NCBI GenBank assembly: GCA_938014885.1
Contig: CALLQI010000022.1
Span: 1 to 64,000, forward strand
Reading direction: 5' to 3'
Origin: an uncultured bacterium
GTDB taxonomy: Bacteria > Planctomycetota > UBA8742 > UBA2392
Length of the DNA: 64,000 nucleotides
In this document: positions 25,005 through 33,387 of the stretch, piece after piece
Position numbering within the stretch: position 1 is the first letter of the stretch
Layout of the letters: each line of letters begins with the position of its first letter
The notes under the pieces: generated by a model
Databases searched by the model: none
Seen by the model: only the letters and a program-made list of their open reading frames with translations
Told to the model about the DNA's origin: nothing
Translations under genes and position numbers: made by a program

Positions 25005-25577
25005 TCAGATGCCCATGGATTCTTGCAGCACCATGGCAGCGCAGGCACCGCCCAGCACCTTGTTGATCTGGTTCATGCGCAGCACGACTTCTTCGCGCAC
25101 TGCCTTGGGCAATGCCACGCCCGCGCTGTTGTTGAGGTACAGCAGCAGGCCGTGATAGCTGACCACGGGCAGCAGCAGCTTGACCACGAACTCGCGGATG
25201 GTTTCGAAGCCGCCGGCTTTGATCTTGGTGCGCAGCTCATTGACCATGTTGCCGTCGGCGAGCTTCAGGTCCTTGCCGATCACGCCTTCCAGCTTGGCGA
25301 AATGTTCATGGAAGCGCGGCAGCCACACATCCAAGTGCTGCTGCAGCAGCAGGGCAGCCGACTGCTTTTGCAGAATCTCAACCGCCTGGTTCATGCGGTC
25401 GTGGCGCTGGCCGATGATCAGGGCGCCAATCTGCGCGCAGGTGTCCAGCAGCGCCTTGCGCTCTTGCAGGCTGGTGCTGTGCGAGATTGTGGGGCGCGAA
25501 GCGACGTTTCGCTTCTCGACCTTGGCCGTTTCCTGGCCGGACTTCTTGTTGCGGCGCGATGTGTTGCTCGATGCCAT
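25005..25577 (-). CDS. Conserved-looking helical protein in the methylmalonyl-CoA operon, unknown
   Basis: A 190-residue protein lying between the mutase (stop 8 nt upstream of this start) and the epimerase (32 nt downstream), so clearly in their operon. After a basic, Ser/Asn-rich N-terminus (1-40) it is predicted all-helical with no membrane segment of full length; VKLLLPVVSYHGLLLYLNN is the most hydrophobic stretch. No domain recognised and no metal or nucleotide motif. It is not a MeaB-type GTPase (no P-loop). A structural or regulatory role in mutase function is possible from position only. Confidence 0.6.
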   Translation of the reverse strand: MASSNTSRRNKKSGQETAKVEKRNVASRPTISHSTSLQERKALLDTCAQIGALIIGQRHDRMNQAVEILQKQSAALLLQQHLDVWLPRFHEHFAKLEGVIGKDLKLADGNMVNELRTKIKAGGFETIREFVVKLLLPVVSYHGLLLYLNNSAGVALPKAVREEVVLRMNQINKVLGGACAAMVLQESMGI

Positions 25578-25585
25578 GCGTTGCC

Positions 25586-27220
25586 TTAGGTTTCTCTGTA
25601 CTCGCCGAAAACGGCCCGCATGCTATCGCAGACCTCGCCCAATGTCGCCTTGGTCCTTAGTGCGTTGAGTATCTTGGGCATCAGGTTGCCGGTGCCTTTG
25701 GCGGTTTCTGCAATTTCGCCCAGCGCCTTCTTCACGGCCGCATGGTCGCGCGCGGCCTTGAACTCGCCCAGCCGCTGCAACTGCCGTTTTGCTGACTCGG
25801 GGTTGATGGCCTGGATCGCCGGCTCAGCCTCGACGGCGTTCTGGAACTTGTTGACCCCCACCACCACATGTTCGCCGCGTTCTACAGCGCGCTGCCACGC
25901 AATCGCGGCCCGGTTGATTTCGCCCTGCATGAACTTGCGCTCAACGGCGGCGGCCGCGCCGCCCATTTCGTCGATGCGCTCGATCAGCGCAAGCGCCTTT
26001 GCCTCAAGCTCGTCGGTGAGTTGCTCAATCAGGTATGCGCCGCCCAGCGGGTCGGGCGTATCGGCGACACCGGATTCGTAGGCGATCACCTGCTGGGTGC
26101 GCAGTGCAATCTCGACCGATTTTTCGGTGGGCAGCGCCAGTGCTTCATCGAAGCTGTTGGTGTGCAGGCTTTGCGTGCCGCCCAGCACCGCCGACAGCGC
26201 CTGCAACGTGGTGCGCACGATGTTGTTTTCGGGCTGCTGTGCCGTGAGCATGCTGCCCGCCGTCTGGGTGTGAAAACGCAACTGCGCAGCTTTATCGGCG
26301 GCCTTGAAGCGTTGCTTCATCAGGCGCGCCCACAGCCGCCGCGCGGCCCGGAACTTCGCCACTTCCTCAAGCAGGTTGTTGTGCGCGTTAAAGAAGAAGC
26401 TCAGGTTGCCGCCGAAGTGGTTGACATCCAGCCCGCGCGCCACGGCCTGCGACACGTACTCAAGCCCGTTGGCCAGCGTGAACGCAACTTCCTGTGCGGC
26501 CGTGCAGCCGGCCTCACGGATGTGATAGCCGCTGATGCTGATGGCGTTGAAGTTGGGCACTTCGTTGGCGCAGAATTCGATGATGTCGGTGGTCAGGCGC
26601 AGACTGTGTCGGGGCGGGTAAATGTAGGTACCGCGCGCGACGAACTCTTTCAGCAGGTCGTTCTGCAACGTGCCCCGCAGCTTGGACCACGCAACGCCCT
26701 GCTTGTCGGCCTCAATCAGGTAAAACGAAAGCAGGCAGGCGGCGCTGCTGTTGATGGTCATGCTGGTGCTGACTTGATCCAGCGGGATCCCGCCCAGCAG
26801 CACGGCCATGTCGGCGCTGCTGCTGATCGGCACGCCAACCTTGCCGATTTCGCCCTGCGCCATGGCGTGGTCGCTGTCGTAGCCTATCTGCGTGGGCAGG
26901 TCGAAAGCGACGCTGAGGCCGGTGACACCCTGCTGCAACAGGAAGCGGTAGCGCTGGTTGCTTTCCTCGGCGCTGGCAAAGCCCGCATACTGGCGCATGG
27001 TCCAGTGGCGGCCGCGGTACATGCTGGGGTACACGCCGCGCGTGAACGGGAACTCGCCGGGGAAACCAAGTTCGGCGTAATCGCGCTGGGCCGGGATGGC
27101 CAGCGGCGGGATTTCGATGCCAGAAGTGGTCTCAAACTCCGTGCGGCGTTCGGGCGCTTTGGCCACGAACTTCGCGCGGGGACCTTCCAGCCAGCGGATG
27201 TATTCTTCCTGAATCGACAT
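25586..27220 (-). CDS. Methylmalonyl-CoA mutase large (catalytic) subunit, without B12-binding domain
   Basis: Catalyses methylmalonyl-CoA to succinyl-CoA with adenosylcobalamin. The 544-residue TIM-barrel subunit has GVYPSMYRGRHWTMRQYAGF, FDLPTQIGYDSDH, ISISGYHIREAGCTAAQEVA and LGGTQSLHTNSFDEALALPT. It ends after the barrel and linker helices and lacks the C-terminal cobalamin-binding domain with DxHxxG, so it must pair with a separate B12-binding subunit encoded elsewhere. Start at 27218-27220 is chosen because the next in-frame region upstream has no family homology. First of a three-gene unit with 25005 and the epimerase. Confidence 0.94.
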   Translation of the reverse strand: MSIQEEYIRWLEGPRAKFVAKAPERRTEFETTSGIEIPPLAIPAQRDYAELGFPGEFPFTRGVYPSMYRGRHWTMRQYAGFASAEESNQRYRFLLQQGVTGLSVAFDLPTQIGYDSDHAMAQGEIGKVGVPISSSADMAVLLGGIPLDQVSTSMTINSSAACLLSFYLIEADKQGVAWSKLRGTLQNDLLKEFVARGTYIYPPRHSLRLTTDIIEFCANEVPNFNAISISGYHIREAGCTAAQEVAFTLANGLEYVSQAVARGLDVNHFGGNLSFFFNAHNNLLEEVAKFRAARRLWARLMKQRFKAADKAAQLRFHTQTAGSMLTAQQPENNIVRTTLQALSAVLGGTQSLHTNSFDEALALPTEKSVEIALRTQQVIAYESGVADTPDPLGGAYLIEQLTDELEAKALALIERIDEMGGAAAAVERKFMQGEINRAAIAWQRAVERGEHVVVGVNKFQNAVEAEPAIQAINPESAKRQLQRLGEFKAARDHAAVKKALGEIAETAKGTGNLMPKILNALRTKATLGEVCDSMRAVFGEYRET

Positions 27221-27271
27221 GGGCCGAGAGTCTAGCGCGCGCCGGGCAACGCGCAAACCGCGCGTGAGAGG

Positions 27272-27643
27272 CTAACCGGCGGCATCGGGTTTGGCCGCGT
27301 CGGCTGATTCTGCGGCTTTGGGGGTGTCGGGTGTGCTCAACTTCAAGCCGATGATCCCGGCCACGATCAGCGCAACGCAGGCCACGCGCGGCAGCGTGAA
27401 GGCCTCTTTGAAGAACACGATTCCGAAGATGGCGGCGCCGGCAGCACCGATGCCGGTCCAGGTTGCATAGGCCGTACCTACGGGCAGGCTCTTCATCGCA
27501 ATCGCGAGCAGCGTAAAGCTGGCGATCATGGTGACGATGGTGAACACACTGGGCCACAGCTTGCTGAATCCGTCAGAGGCCTTCATCCCAAGTGCCCAGG
27601 CGATTTCGAGTACGCCGGCAATCATCAACAGTACCCAAGCCAT
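27272..27643 (-). CDS. SMR family exporter, Gdx/SugE (guanidinium) type
   Basis: A 123-residue four-helix membrane protein that works as a dual-topology dimer. The essential Glu13 of the family is in AGVLEIAWALGMKASDGF. GTAYATWTGIGAAGAAIFGI is the Gdx type (Gly-Thr where EmrE-type multidrug members differ), so guanidinium export is more likely than multidrug efflux. The C-terminal Pro/Ala/Asp tail (about 105-123) is unusual for the family. No ykkC/mini-ykkC guanidine riboswitch fits in the short leader. It is flanked by the mutase and small unknown genes. Confidence 0.88.
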   Translation of the reverse strand: MAWVLLMIAGVLEIAWALGMKASDGFSKLWPSVFTIVTMIASFTLLAIAMKSLPVGTAYATWTGIGAAGAAIFGIVFFKEAFTLPRVACVALIVAGIIGLKLSTPDTPKAAESADAAKPDAAG

Positions 27644-27673
27644 GGGGTTCTCCGGTGCGCATATGAAAGGGTA

Positions 27674-27913
27674 TCAAGCGGTGCGGCGGGTTTGGTCAAG
27701 CTCGGGCTCGCCGCGCTTGCGACGGGCCTCGTTGCTTTGGGCTATGATTTCAGCCCGGCGCTTCTCGCGACGCGCCTGCAATTCGCGCAGTTGCTCTGCG
27801 GTGGCGGGTTTGACGTTGGTGGGGCTGAACTGGGGCACAAGCTGCACCCGCGCACGACCGTTGTGTCGCGTCACAACCGTTGCCATGAGCTGCGGCTCTT
27901 TGTTCTCAGCCAA
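27674..27913 (-). CDS. Small basic protein, unknown
   Basis: A 79-residue hydrophilic protein, rich in Arg, Glu and Gln, with ATAEQLRELQARREKRRAEI as a probable coiled coil. Start overlaps the end of the upstream gene by 8 nt, suggesting translational coupling. No family recognised; it may assist the upstream protein. Confidence 0.5.
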   Translation of the reverse strand: MAENKEPQLMATVVTRHNGRARVQLVPQFSPTNVKPATAEQLRELQARREKRRAEIIAQSNEARRKRGEPELDQTRRTA

Positions 27914-28280
27914 GGTCGATCACCCTTAACTTCTGCGCGTCCAAGATGTGGGCGCCCATCCACACTTCCACAGTATATGTACCTTCACGCAGGCCTTGCA
28001 ACTCCAAGGCAAGTGCCGCGTCGAGAGTGCCATCTTCCGCGGCGCGGGTCACGATACCCGTCCCACCAAGTCTGAGCCCGTTTTCAGGTTCAGTGATGCT
28101 CAGTGAAATCTGAATGTCTTCGCCGATCGCCGCATCTCCTATCTTGATGTACGCATCAAAGCGGACAACTGATTCCGATCTCAGGTAGTATTCCTGGAAC
28201 ACCCCAATAAGGTTCCACCAAGGGTCGGTAAACACCGCCTTGACGCAAAAAACCAGCGCGTTGAGCTTCGGGTCAGCCAT
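27906..28280 (-). CDS. DUF6941-like protein
   Basis: A 124-residue protein. Its beginning, LNALVFCVKAVFTDPWWNLIGVFQEYYL, follows the pattern 'ALxxCdxxxxDPxxGxxxLIGIF' of the DUF6941 family, and the rest is a beta-sandwich-like alternation ending LREGTYTVEVWMGAHILDAQ. Function is unknown. It overlaps the biotin carrier gene upstream by 8 nt and the small gene downstream by 8 nt, so three genes are fused head to tail in one message. Confidence 0.65.
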   Translation of the reverse strand: MADPKLNALVFCVKAVFTDPWWNLIGVFQEYYLRSESVVRFDAYIKIGDAAIGEDIQISLSITEPENGLRLGGTGIVTRAAEDGTLDAALALELQGLREGTYTVEVWMGAHILDAQKLRVIDLG

Positions 28281-28800
28281 CGGCTTGGTCTCGTGGCGGG
28301 CCCAGTTTCAGCATCGGCGCGCCCTTTTCGAGCACGTCGTTTGGCTTGATGCTGATGGATTCCACCACGCCGTCGCGCGGGCTGCGGATGTCGTTTTCGA
28401 GCTTCATCGCGTGCAGGCTCAGCAGCGACTGGTTCTTCTTCACTTCGTCGCCGACCTTTACTTTCACGGCCACCACGATGCCCGGCATCGGGGCCTTGAT
28501 GTCCAGCTTTCCCACAGCGGCCTTGCGATGCGTCATCGCGGACAGCCGCACGTGCTCAAGCTCGCGCACCGTGGCGCTGTAGATCGCGCCGTCGAGCACG
28601 ATCTCTGTGTGTTCCTTGGCGCGGTGATAGCCGAAGCTGCCTTCGCCGCCGTTCACCACCGCGCGCTGCACCTTGTTGCGCAGCGGCGTTGCGGCTTTCA
28701 CAGGAAACGCGCCGCCCTCGTGCTCAACGAAAAGCTGGCCGTCGCGCGTGAAGAAGCGCACGACAAACTTGCGGCCGTCTATCTCGACTTCGTATTCCAT
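28273..28800 (-). CDS. Biotin carboxyl carrier protein (acyl-CoA carboxylase)
   Basis: A 175-residue protein. The C-terminal 75 residues form a biotinyl domain: KLDIKAPMPGIVVAVKVKVGD and the biotinylation site HAMKLEND, in which the Lys is modified. The N-terminal 100 residues (MEYEVEIDGRKFVVRFFTRD) resemble the domain that precedes the biotinyl domain in alpha subunits of propionyl/acetyl-CoA carboxylases, here on a separate polypeptide. It follows the biotin carboxylase gene by 26 nt and so works with it. Confidence 0.9.
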   Translation of the reverse strand: MEYEVEIDGRKFVVRFFTRDGQLFVEHEGGAFPVKAATPLRNKVQRAVVNGGEGSFGYHRAKEHTEIVLDGAIYSATVRELEHVRLSAMTHRKAAVGKLDIKAPMPGIVVAVKVKVGDEVKKNQSLLSLHAMKLENDIRSPRDGVVESISIKPNDVLEKGAPMLKLGPPRDQADG

Positions 28801-28826
28801 AGCAACCGTGTCTCTTGCCTGGCCTG

Positions 28827-30314
28827 CTACCGCAAGCGCGGCAGCGAGCTTGAACTCCATGGGTCGAAGTGCAGCTCGCCGGCGCGGCTTTGGGCGTCGC
28901 GGATCTTGTTCAGGTGACGGTACTCCATCAGTGCCGCCAGCACGGCGGCCTTTTGCGCTTGCTCACGCTTCGTCAACTCGGCCAGGTGCTTCTCGACCCA
29001 GTGGATGTTGAACTTGCCCGCGCGCACGTCGGCGTGCTGCAACAACTGGATGTGAAACGGCACCGTCGTCGCCACCCCCACCACGTGAAACTCGCGCAGG
29101 GCCGCAATCGCGCGCTCGATGCAATGGGCACGGTCGCTGCCGCTTACAATCAGCTTGGCGATCATACTGTCGTAGAATTGGGTCACGGTGTCGCCGGCCG
29201 CAAAACCCGCATCGACGCGAATGCCTTCGCCCGCCGGGGGCTGGAACGCGTCGATGTGACCCAGGCTGGGCATGAAACCCGTGAACGGGTCTTCACTGTT
29301 GATGCGCAGCTCAATCGTGTGGCCGGATTGCCTGATGTCAGCTTGCCTGATCGCGAGCTTTTCGCCGCTGGCGATGCGCAGTTGCTGCTCGACCAGGTCG
29401 ATGCCCGTGACCTGCTCGGTGACCGGGTGCTCGACTTGCAGGCGTGTGTTCACTTCGCAGAAGTACCAGCGCTCGGCGTCCATCAGGAATTCGCAGGTGC
29501 CGGCGTTGGTGTAGCCTGCGGTGGTGGCTATGCGCACGGCATCGGCGCAGATCGCCGCGCGCTGTGCGGGCGTCAGGCTGGGACTGGGCGATTCCTCCAG
29601 CAGCTTCTGGTGGCGGCGTTGCAGGCTGCATTCGCGCTCAAACAGGTGCAGTACCGTGCCGTGTTCATCGGCCAGCATTTGCACTTCAATGTGGCGCGGC
29701 GCGGCCAGGTATTTTTCCACCAGCAGCGCGTCGTCGCCGAATGCGGCTTTGGCCTCGCGCGCGGCCTTGGGCAGCAGCTCAGCGAGCTGATCTTCCGTGT
29801 CGGCACGGTGCATGCCTTTGCCGCCGCCGCCCGCTGCCGGCTTGATCATCACGGGAAAGCCGATTTTGCGGATCGCGGCGATGTTGTCGGCGGTGGCTGC
29901 GCCGCCGCACTTGATCCAGGGCGTGACCGGCACGTTGGCCTTTTCGGCCACGGCCTTGGCGTTGCGCTTGTCGCCCAACGCATCAATGGCGCGGCTTGAT
30001 GGGCCAATGAACTTGATGCCGCTGTCTTCGCAGAGTTTGGCGAAGGTCGCGTTCTCGGACAAGAAGCCGTAGCCCGGGTGAATGCCGTCGGCGTTGTGAA
30101 GCTTCGCCAGTTCAATCACGCGTGACATGTTCAGGTAGCTGTCGGCGGCGGGTGAAGGGCCTAGATAGTGCGATTCATCGGCCTGCTGCACGAAGGGCAG
30201 ATGCGCGTCGGCATCCGAATACACGGCAATGCTGTGCACACCCAGCTTGCGACAGGCGCGAATCACGCGCAGGGCAATTTCACCACGGTTGGCAATCAAC
30301 ACGCGCTTGAGCAT
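28827..30314 (-). CDS. Acyl-CoA (propionyl/acetyl-CoA) carboxylase, biotin carboxylase subunit
   Basis: ATP-dependent carboxylation of biotin. The 495-residue ATP-grasp enzyme opens with KRVLIANRGEIALRVIRACR and has IHPGYGFLSENATFA, IKPAAGGGGKGMH (glycine-rich loop), ECSLQRRHQKLLEESPSP, MDAERWYFCEVNTRLQVEHP and VTEQVTGIDLVEQQL. At the C-terminus the AB-linker region has an extra 50 residues after the core. With the biotin carrier (28273) and the carboxyltransferase (31722) it makes a three-polypeptide propionyl-CoA carboxylase. pccA/accC naming is ambiguous. Confidence 0.95.
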   Translation of the reverse strand: MLKRVLIANRGEIALRVIRACRKLGVHSIAVYSDADAHLPFVQQADESHYLGPSPAADSYLNMSRVIELAKLHNADGIHPGYGFLSENATFAKLCEDSGIKFIGPSSRAIDALGDKRNAKAVAEKANVPVTPWIKCGGAATADNIAAIRKIGFPVMIKPAAGGGGKGMHRADTEDQLAELLPKAAREAKAAFGDDALLVEKYLAAPRHIEVQMLADEHGTVLHLFERECSLQRRHQKLLEESPSPSLTPAQRAAICADAVRIATTAGYTNAGTCEFLMDAERWYFCEVNTRLQVEHPVTEQVTGIDLVEQQLRIASGEKLAIRQADIRQSGHTIELRINSEDPFTGFMPSLGHIDAFQPPAGEGIRVDAGFAAGDTVTQFYDSMIAKLIVSGSDRAHCIERAIAALREFHVVGVATTVPFHIQLLQHADVRAGKFNIHWVEKHLAELTKREQAQKAAVLAALMEYRHLNKIRDAQSRAGELHFDPWSSSSLPRLR

Positions 30315-30341
30315 GGCGGGACTTTAGGGGTGACAGCGCAA

Positions 30342-30397
30342 AATGCAAAGGGCGCGCCGAAGCGCCGAATGCAAAGGGCGCGCCGAAGCGCGCCCTT
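30342..30397 (-). terminator. Tandem 24-nt repeat with terminator-like hairpin
   Basis: AATGCAAAGGGCGCGCCGAA plus GCGC occurs twice (30342-30365 and 30368-30391). The second copy forms a 9-bp stem AAGGGCGCG/CGCGCCCTT (30374-30382 with 30389-30397). It lies 28 nt after the lipoprotein gene stop and before the biotin carboxylase start. A transcript end for the lipoprotein pair is likely; there is no long T run. Confidence 0.5.
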
Positions 30398-30424
30398 GAT
30401 TAGAAACTGGCATCAGCCGAAAGA

Positions 30425-31021
30425 CTAGTCCTTGGGCTTATCCGGCAGCTTCTTGTCCATCTTGTGTTCGACGCCAGCGAGGTACCACAGGCCGTTCTCG
30501 CGGATGCAAGTGACGGTGATGGTGTCTTCGTACTCGTTCTGGTAACGGATCGTCGCCTTGCCCTGGCCTTCGATGTCGAGCTCAACGCGGCGCGAGGCCA
30601 TGAGCCAGTTCCCGTCTTTGAGGCGCTTTTCCCAATCATCCACGGTGTACATGCGGTACAGGCCGGTCAGCGCGGCGTAGCGCTGCGCGTCCGAAGCACC
30701 TTCCCACTTTTCCTGGCCGCCGGTGATTTCGGACCTGTCCTTGGGGTCAAGACCGTTGTCGCCTTCGAACATCGGCTTGAAATCCTTCCAGCGTTCCCAG
30801 CCTTCCTTGAAGCGCCACTGGCCGTGGGCCGCGCGCTGTTCCATGATCTTCTTCTGGTGATCAGGCAGGTAGTTGTAGACGCCCGGGAAGTTTTCACCCT
30901 TGATTGCGTCAACGACACCCTGCGCGATCGCGTCCGGGTCGGCTGTTCCACCGCTGCCGCCGCATGCCGACATTGCCAGTACCACCAGCACCAACGGTGC
31001 CAGCTTCATCAAGTTCTTCAT
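30425..31021 (-). CDS. Predicted lipoprotein, unknown function
   Basis: A 198-residue protein with signal MKNLMKLAPLVLVVLAMSAC (lipobox MSAC). AGGAG is about 8 nt before the ATG at 31019-31021. The mature part has a helix DAIAQGVVDAIKGENF then a mixed charged region and a beta-rich C-terminus (RRVELDIEGQGKATIRYQNE, ITVTCIRENGLWYLAG) like an NTF2-type or DUF-type 'SnoaL-like' lipoprotein. It follows a similar lipoprotein gene at 31065 by 43 nt. Both have an 'add a second-substrate/impact of free area' style helix-beta plan, so they may be distant paralogues; this is tentative. Confidence 0.7.
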   Translation of the reverse strand: MKNLMKLAPLVLVVLAMSACGGSGGTADPDAIAQGVVDAIKGENFPGVYNYLPDHQKKIMEQRAAHGQWRFKEGWERWKDFKPMFEGDNGLDPKDRSEITGGQEKWEGASDAQRYAALTGLYRMYTVDDWEKRLKDGNWLMASRRVELDIEGQGKATIRYQNEYEDTITVTCIRENGLWYLAGVEHKMDKKLPDKPKD

Positions 31022-31064
31022 ACCCCGCCTCTCCTGTTTCCGATTTTCCAACGCTAGTGAGCGA

Positions 31065-31658
31065 CTAATTGCCCGACTCCCTACGTCGGGCGTCATCGAG
31101 CGCGCGCAGGATGCTAGGTTTCAAGTCAATTTTCCAGACCCCACTGTGACGAATCCATGAATAGGTTTTTGGGTCACCATGCTTCAGCGTCACCGTGGCG
31201 TTGTCGCCTTCCACCTTGATCGAAACCAGATTGTCGCGGGCAAATAGCCGCGAAGTATTCGCCACGGCCTCAGGTGTAGCCTCTTTGGCGATTCGCCACT
31301 TGTAGTAGTCCTTGGCTGTCAGCTTCTCGGGTTCGGGCGGCAGTTCCTTCAGCCCTTGGCGCATGCGGTTCTTCTCTGCCTCCGAAGTTACGCCGCCTGG
31401 CTCAAGGCCCGCCTGCAACAACTTGGCCTGGCTTCGCACGCCGCCCGGGGCCTCCAGCTCGCGACGGTAGATGTCCTGCGCGTCAGGGCTCAGCATCTCC
31501 CACAGTGCATCGGAGTCCTTGGCCGACAACTTGTCGCACCACTGGCGCATGGCCTTGTATACAGCCTCTTGTTCCGGATTCAGTTCGGGGCCGCCGACGC
31601 CCCCGGTGCATCCGGCCAGCAGCAGCAGCAGAATCAGCAACGCGTTACAAACCTTCAC
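31065..31658 (-). CDS. Predicted lipoprotein, unknown function
   Basis: A 197-residue protein with signal MKVCNALLILLLLLAGC (lipobox LAGC). The mature part starts with EQEAVYKAMRQWCDKLSAKD, a helix, then DALWEMLSPDAQDIYRREL, and ends with VSIKVEGDNATVTLKHGDPK and the WIRHSGVWKIDL strand, a helix-plus-sheet layout like the adjacent lipoprotein. No family recognised. It sits between the carboxyltransferase gene (63 nt upstream on the strand) and the second lipoprotein. Confidence 0.7.
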   Translation of the reverse strand: MKVCNALLILLLLLAGCTGGVGGPELNPEQEAVYKAMRQWCDKLSAKDSDALWEMLSPDAQDIYRRELEAPGGVRSQAKLLQAGLEPGGVTSEAEKNRMRQGLKELPPEPEKLTAKDYYKWRIAKEATPEAVANTSRLFARDNLVSIKVEGDNATVTLKHGDPKTYSWIRHSGVWKIDLKPSILRALDDARRRESGN

Positions 31659-31721
31659 AAGTGTCTCCTTGCCGGGGCGGGCCCTACCGGGGAACTACGG
31701 TTCAGCGCGGCCACACGTTGC

Positions 31722-33329
31722 CTACAGCGGGATGTTGCCGTGCTTCTTGGGCGGGTTGGTGTCGCGCTTGTGGCGGCACACTTCCAGCGCCCGGATCAGC
31801 TTCTTGCGCGTCTCGCGAGGCCGGATTACGCCGTCGATGTATCCCCGCGCGGCCGCATCATAGGGGTTGCTGAAGCGTTCACGATAATCGGCAACCATCT
31901 GCGCGCGTGCGGCGGCAGGGTCTGCAGCGGCTGCAATCTCTTTGCCGCGCAGCACGTTGACCGCGCCTTCAGCACCCATGACGGCGATTTCGGCGGTGGG
32001 CCAGGCGTAGTTTACGTCGCTGCGAATATGCTTGCTGCTCATGACGCAGTACGCGCCGCCATAGGCCTTGCGCGTGATGATGCACAGCTTGGGGACGGTG
32101 GCCTCGCAATACGCGTACAGCAACTTGGCCCCGTGCTTGATGATGCCGCCGTGCTCCTGGTTCACGCCGGGCAGGAAGCCCGGCACGTCTTCAAAGGTGA
32201 TGATCGGGATGTTGAACGCGTCGCAGAAGCGCACGAAGCGCGCGCCCTTCAGGCTTGCGTTGATATCGAGGCAGCCCGCCAGCACCGCCGGCTGCTGGCC
32301 GACGATGCCGACGCTTTGGCCACCGAGGCGCGCGAAGCCGACGATCAGGTTTTGCGCAAAGTTTTTGTGGACTTCGAAGAAGTCACCGTCGTCCACGACG
32401 GTCTCGATCACTTCCAGCATCGAGTAGGGCTTTTCAGGATGGTCGGGGATGATGCGGTCGAGGCGGTCGTCTTCGCGCTCGGGGTCGTCATCGGGCTCAA
32501 TGCGCGGCGGCGGTTCAAGGTTGTTCTGCGGCACGAAGCTGAGCAGTTTCTTGATCGCGGCAATACTCTCGGGCTCAGACTGGTGCGTGAACTGGCTGAC
32601 CCCGCTGACTTCGCTGTGAACAGAAGCTCCGCCAAGGCCTTCCATGTCGATTTCTTCGTGCGTGACGCTTTTGATCACCTGCGGGCCGGTCACGAACATG
32701 TGGCTGCTGCCTTCCACCATGAAGACAAAGTCCGTGATCGCGGGGCTGTACACCGCGCCGCCGGCGCAGGGGCCCATGATTGCGCTGATCTGCGGGATCA
32801 CGCCGCTGGCCATCGTGTTGCGCAGGAAGATGTCGGCGTAAGCGCCAAGGCTGGCCACACCTTCCTGAATGCGCGCCCCGCCGCTGTCGTTGAAACCGAT
32901 GATCGGGCAGCCGTTCTTGACCGCCAGGTCCATGATCTTGACGATCTTTTGCCCGTAGCGTTCACCCAGGCTGCCGCCGAACACCGTGAAGTCCTGACTG
33001 AACACATAAACCGGGCGGCCGTAAACGCGGCCGACACCAGTGACAACGCCGTCGCCCAGATAGGTCTTGTCGGCGAGTGCGGGCACGTTGTGCGTCACGA
33101 AGGCATCGAATTCTTCGAAGCTGCCGGGATCGCAAAGCAGGTTGATGCGCTCGCGGGCAGTGAGCTTGCCCGCCTTGTGCTGCTTTTCGATGCGGTCAAT
33201 ACCGCCACCAAGCGCGGCCTCGGCGCTAAGGCGTTCCAGACGCTCAATAGCCTCACGCTGCGAAAGCACACCAGCAGGAAGATCCGGCCGCACACGGGAA
33301 GTAGGACGTTTCGCTTTGGTCTCGCTCAT
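31722..33329 (-). CDS. pccB: Propionyl/acyl-CoA carboxylase, carboxyltransferase (beta) subunit
   Basis: Transfers carboxyl from biotin to propionyl-CoA, forming methylmalonyl-CoA. The 535-residue crotonase-fold subunit has KLTARERINLLCDPGSFEEF, FSQDFTVFGGSLGE, GFNDSGGARIQEG, CAGGAVYSPAITDFV, and in the C-terminal half FEDVPGFLPGVNQEHGGIIK and RKAYGGAYCVMSSKHI. Start at 33327-33329 follows family length; no SD is seen. It is in the same orientation as the biotin carboxylase, carrier, mutase and epimerase genes. Confidence 0.95.
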   Translation of the reverse strand: MSETKAKRPTSRVRPDLPAGVLSQREAIERLERLSAEAALGGGIDRIEKQHKAGKLTARERINLLCDPGSFEEFDAFVTHNVPALADKTYLGDGVVTGVGRVYGRPVYVFSQDFTVFGGSLGERYGQKIVKIMDLAVKNGCPIIGFNDSGGARIQEGVASLGAYADIFLRNTMASGVIPQISAIMGPCAGGAVYSPAITDFVFMVEGSSHMFVTGPQVIKSVTHEEIDMEGLGGASVHSEVSGVSQFTHQSEPESIAAIKKLLSFVPQNNLEPPPRIEPDDDPEREDDRLDRIIPDHPEKPYSMLEVIETVVDDGDFFEVHKNFAQNLIVGFARLGGQSVGIVGQQPAVLAGCLDINASLKGARFVRFCDAFNIPIITFEDVPGFLPGVNQEHGGIIKHGAKLLYAYCEATVPKLCIITRKAYGGAYCVMSSKHIRSDVNYAWPTAEIAVMGAEGAVNVLRGKEIAAAADPAAARAQMVADYRERFSNPYDAAARGYIDGVIRPRETRKKLIRALEVCRHKRDTNPPKKHGNIPL

Positions 33330-33387
33330 GGCACGTATGAAACCACAGTTGAACACGGTTGAACACAGCGAAGCGAGCGGCACGCCT

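Noticed and set aside
27600..27700. Guanidine riboswitch in front of the Gdx-type exporter
   Set aside because: The leader before the gene is about 30 nt up to the next gene's end and shows none of the conserved guanidine-sensing motifs.
31356..33362. A 668-codon frame on the plus strand
   Set aside because: It is antisense to the carboxyltransferase gene; composition is that of a shadow frame.
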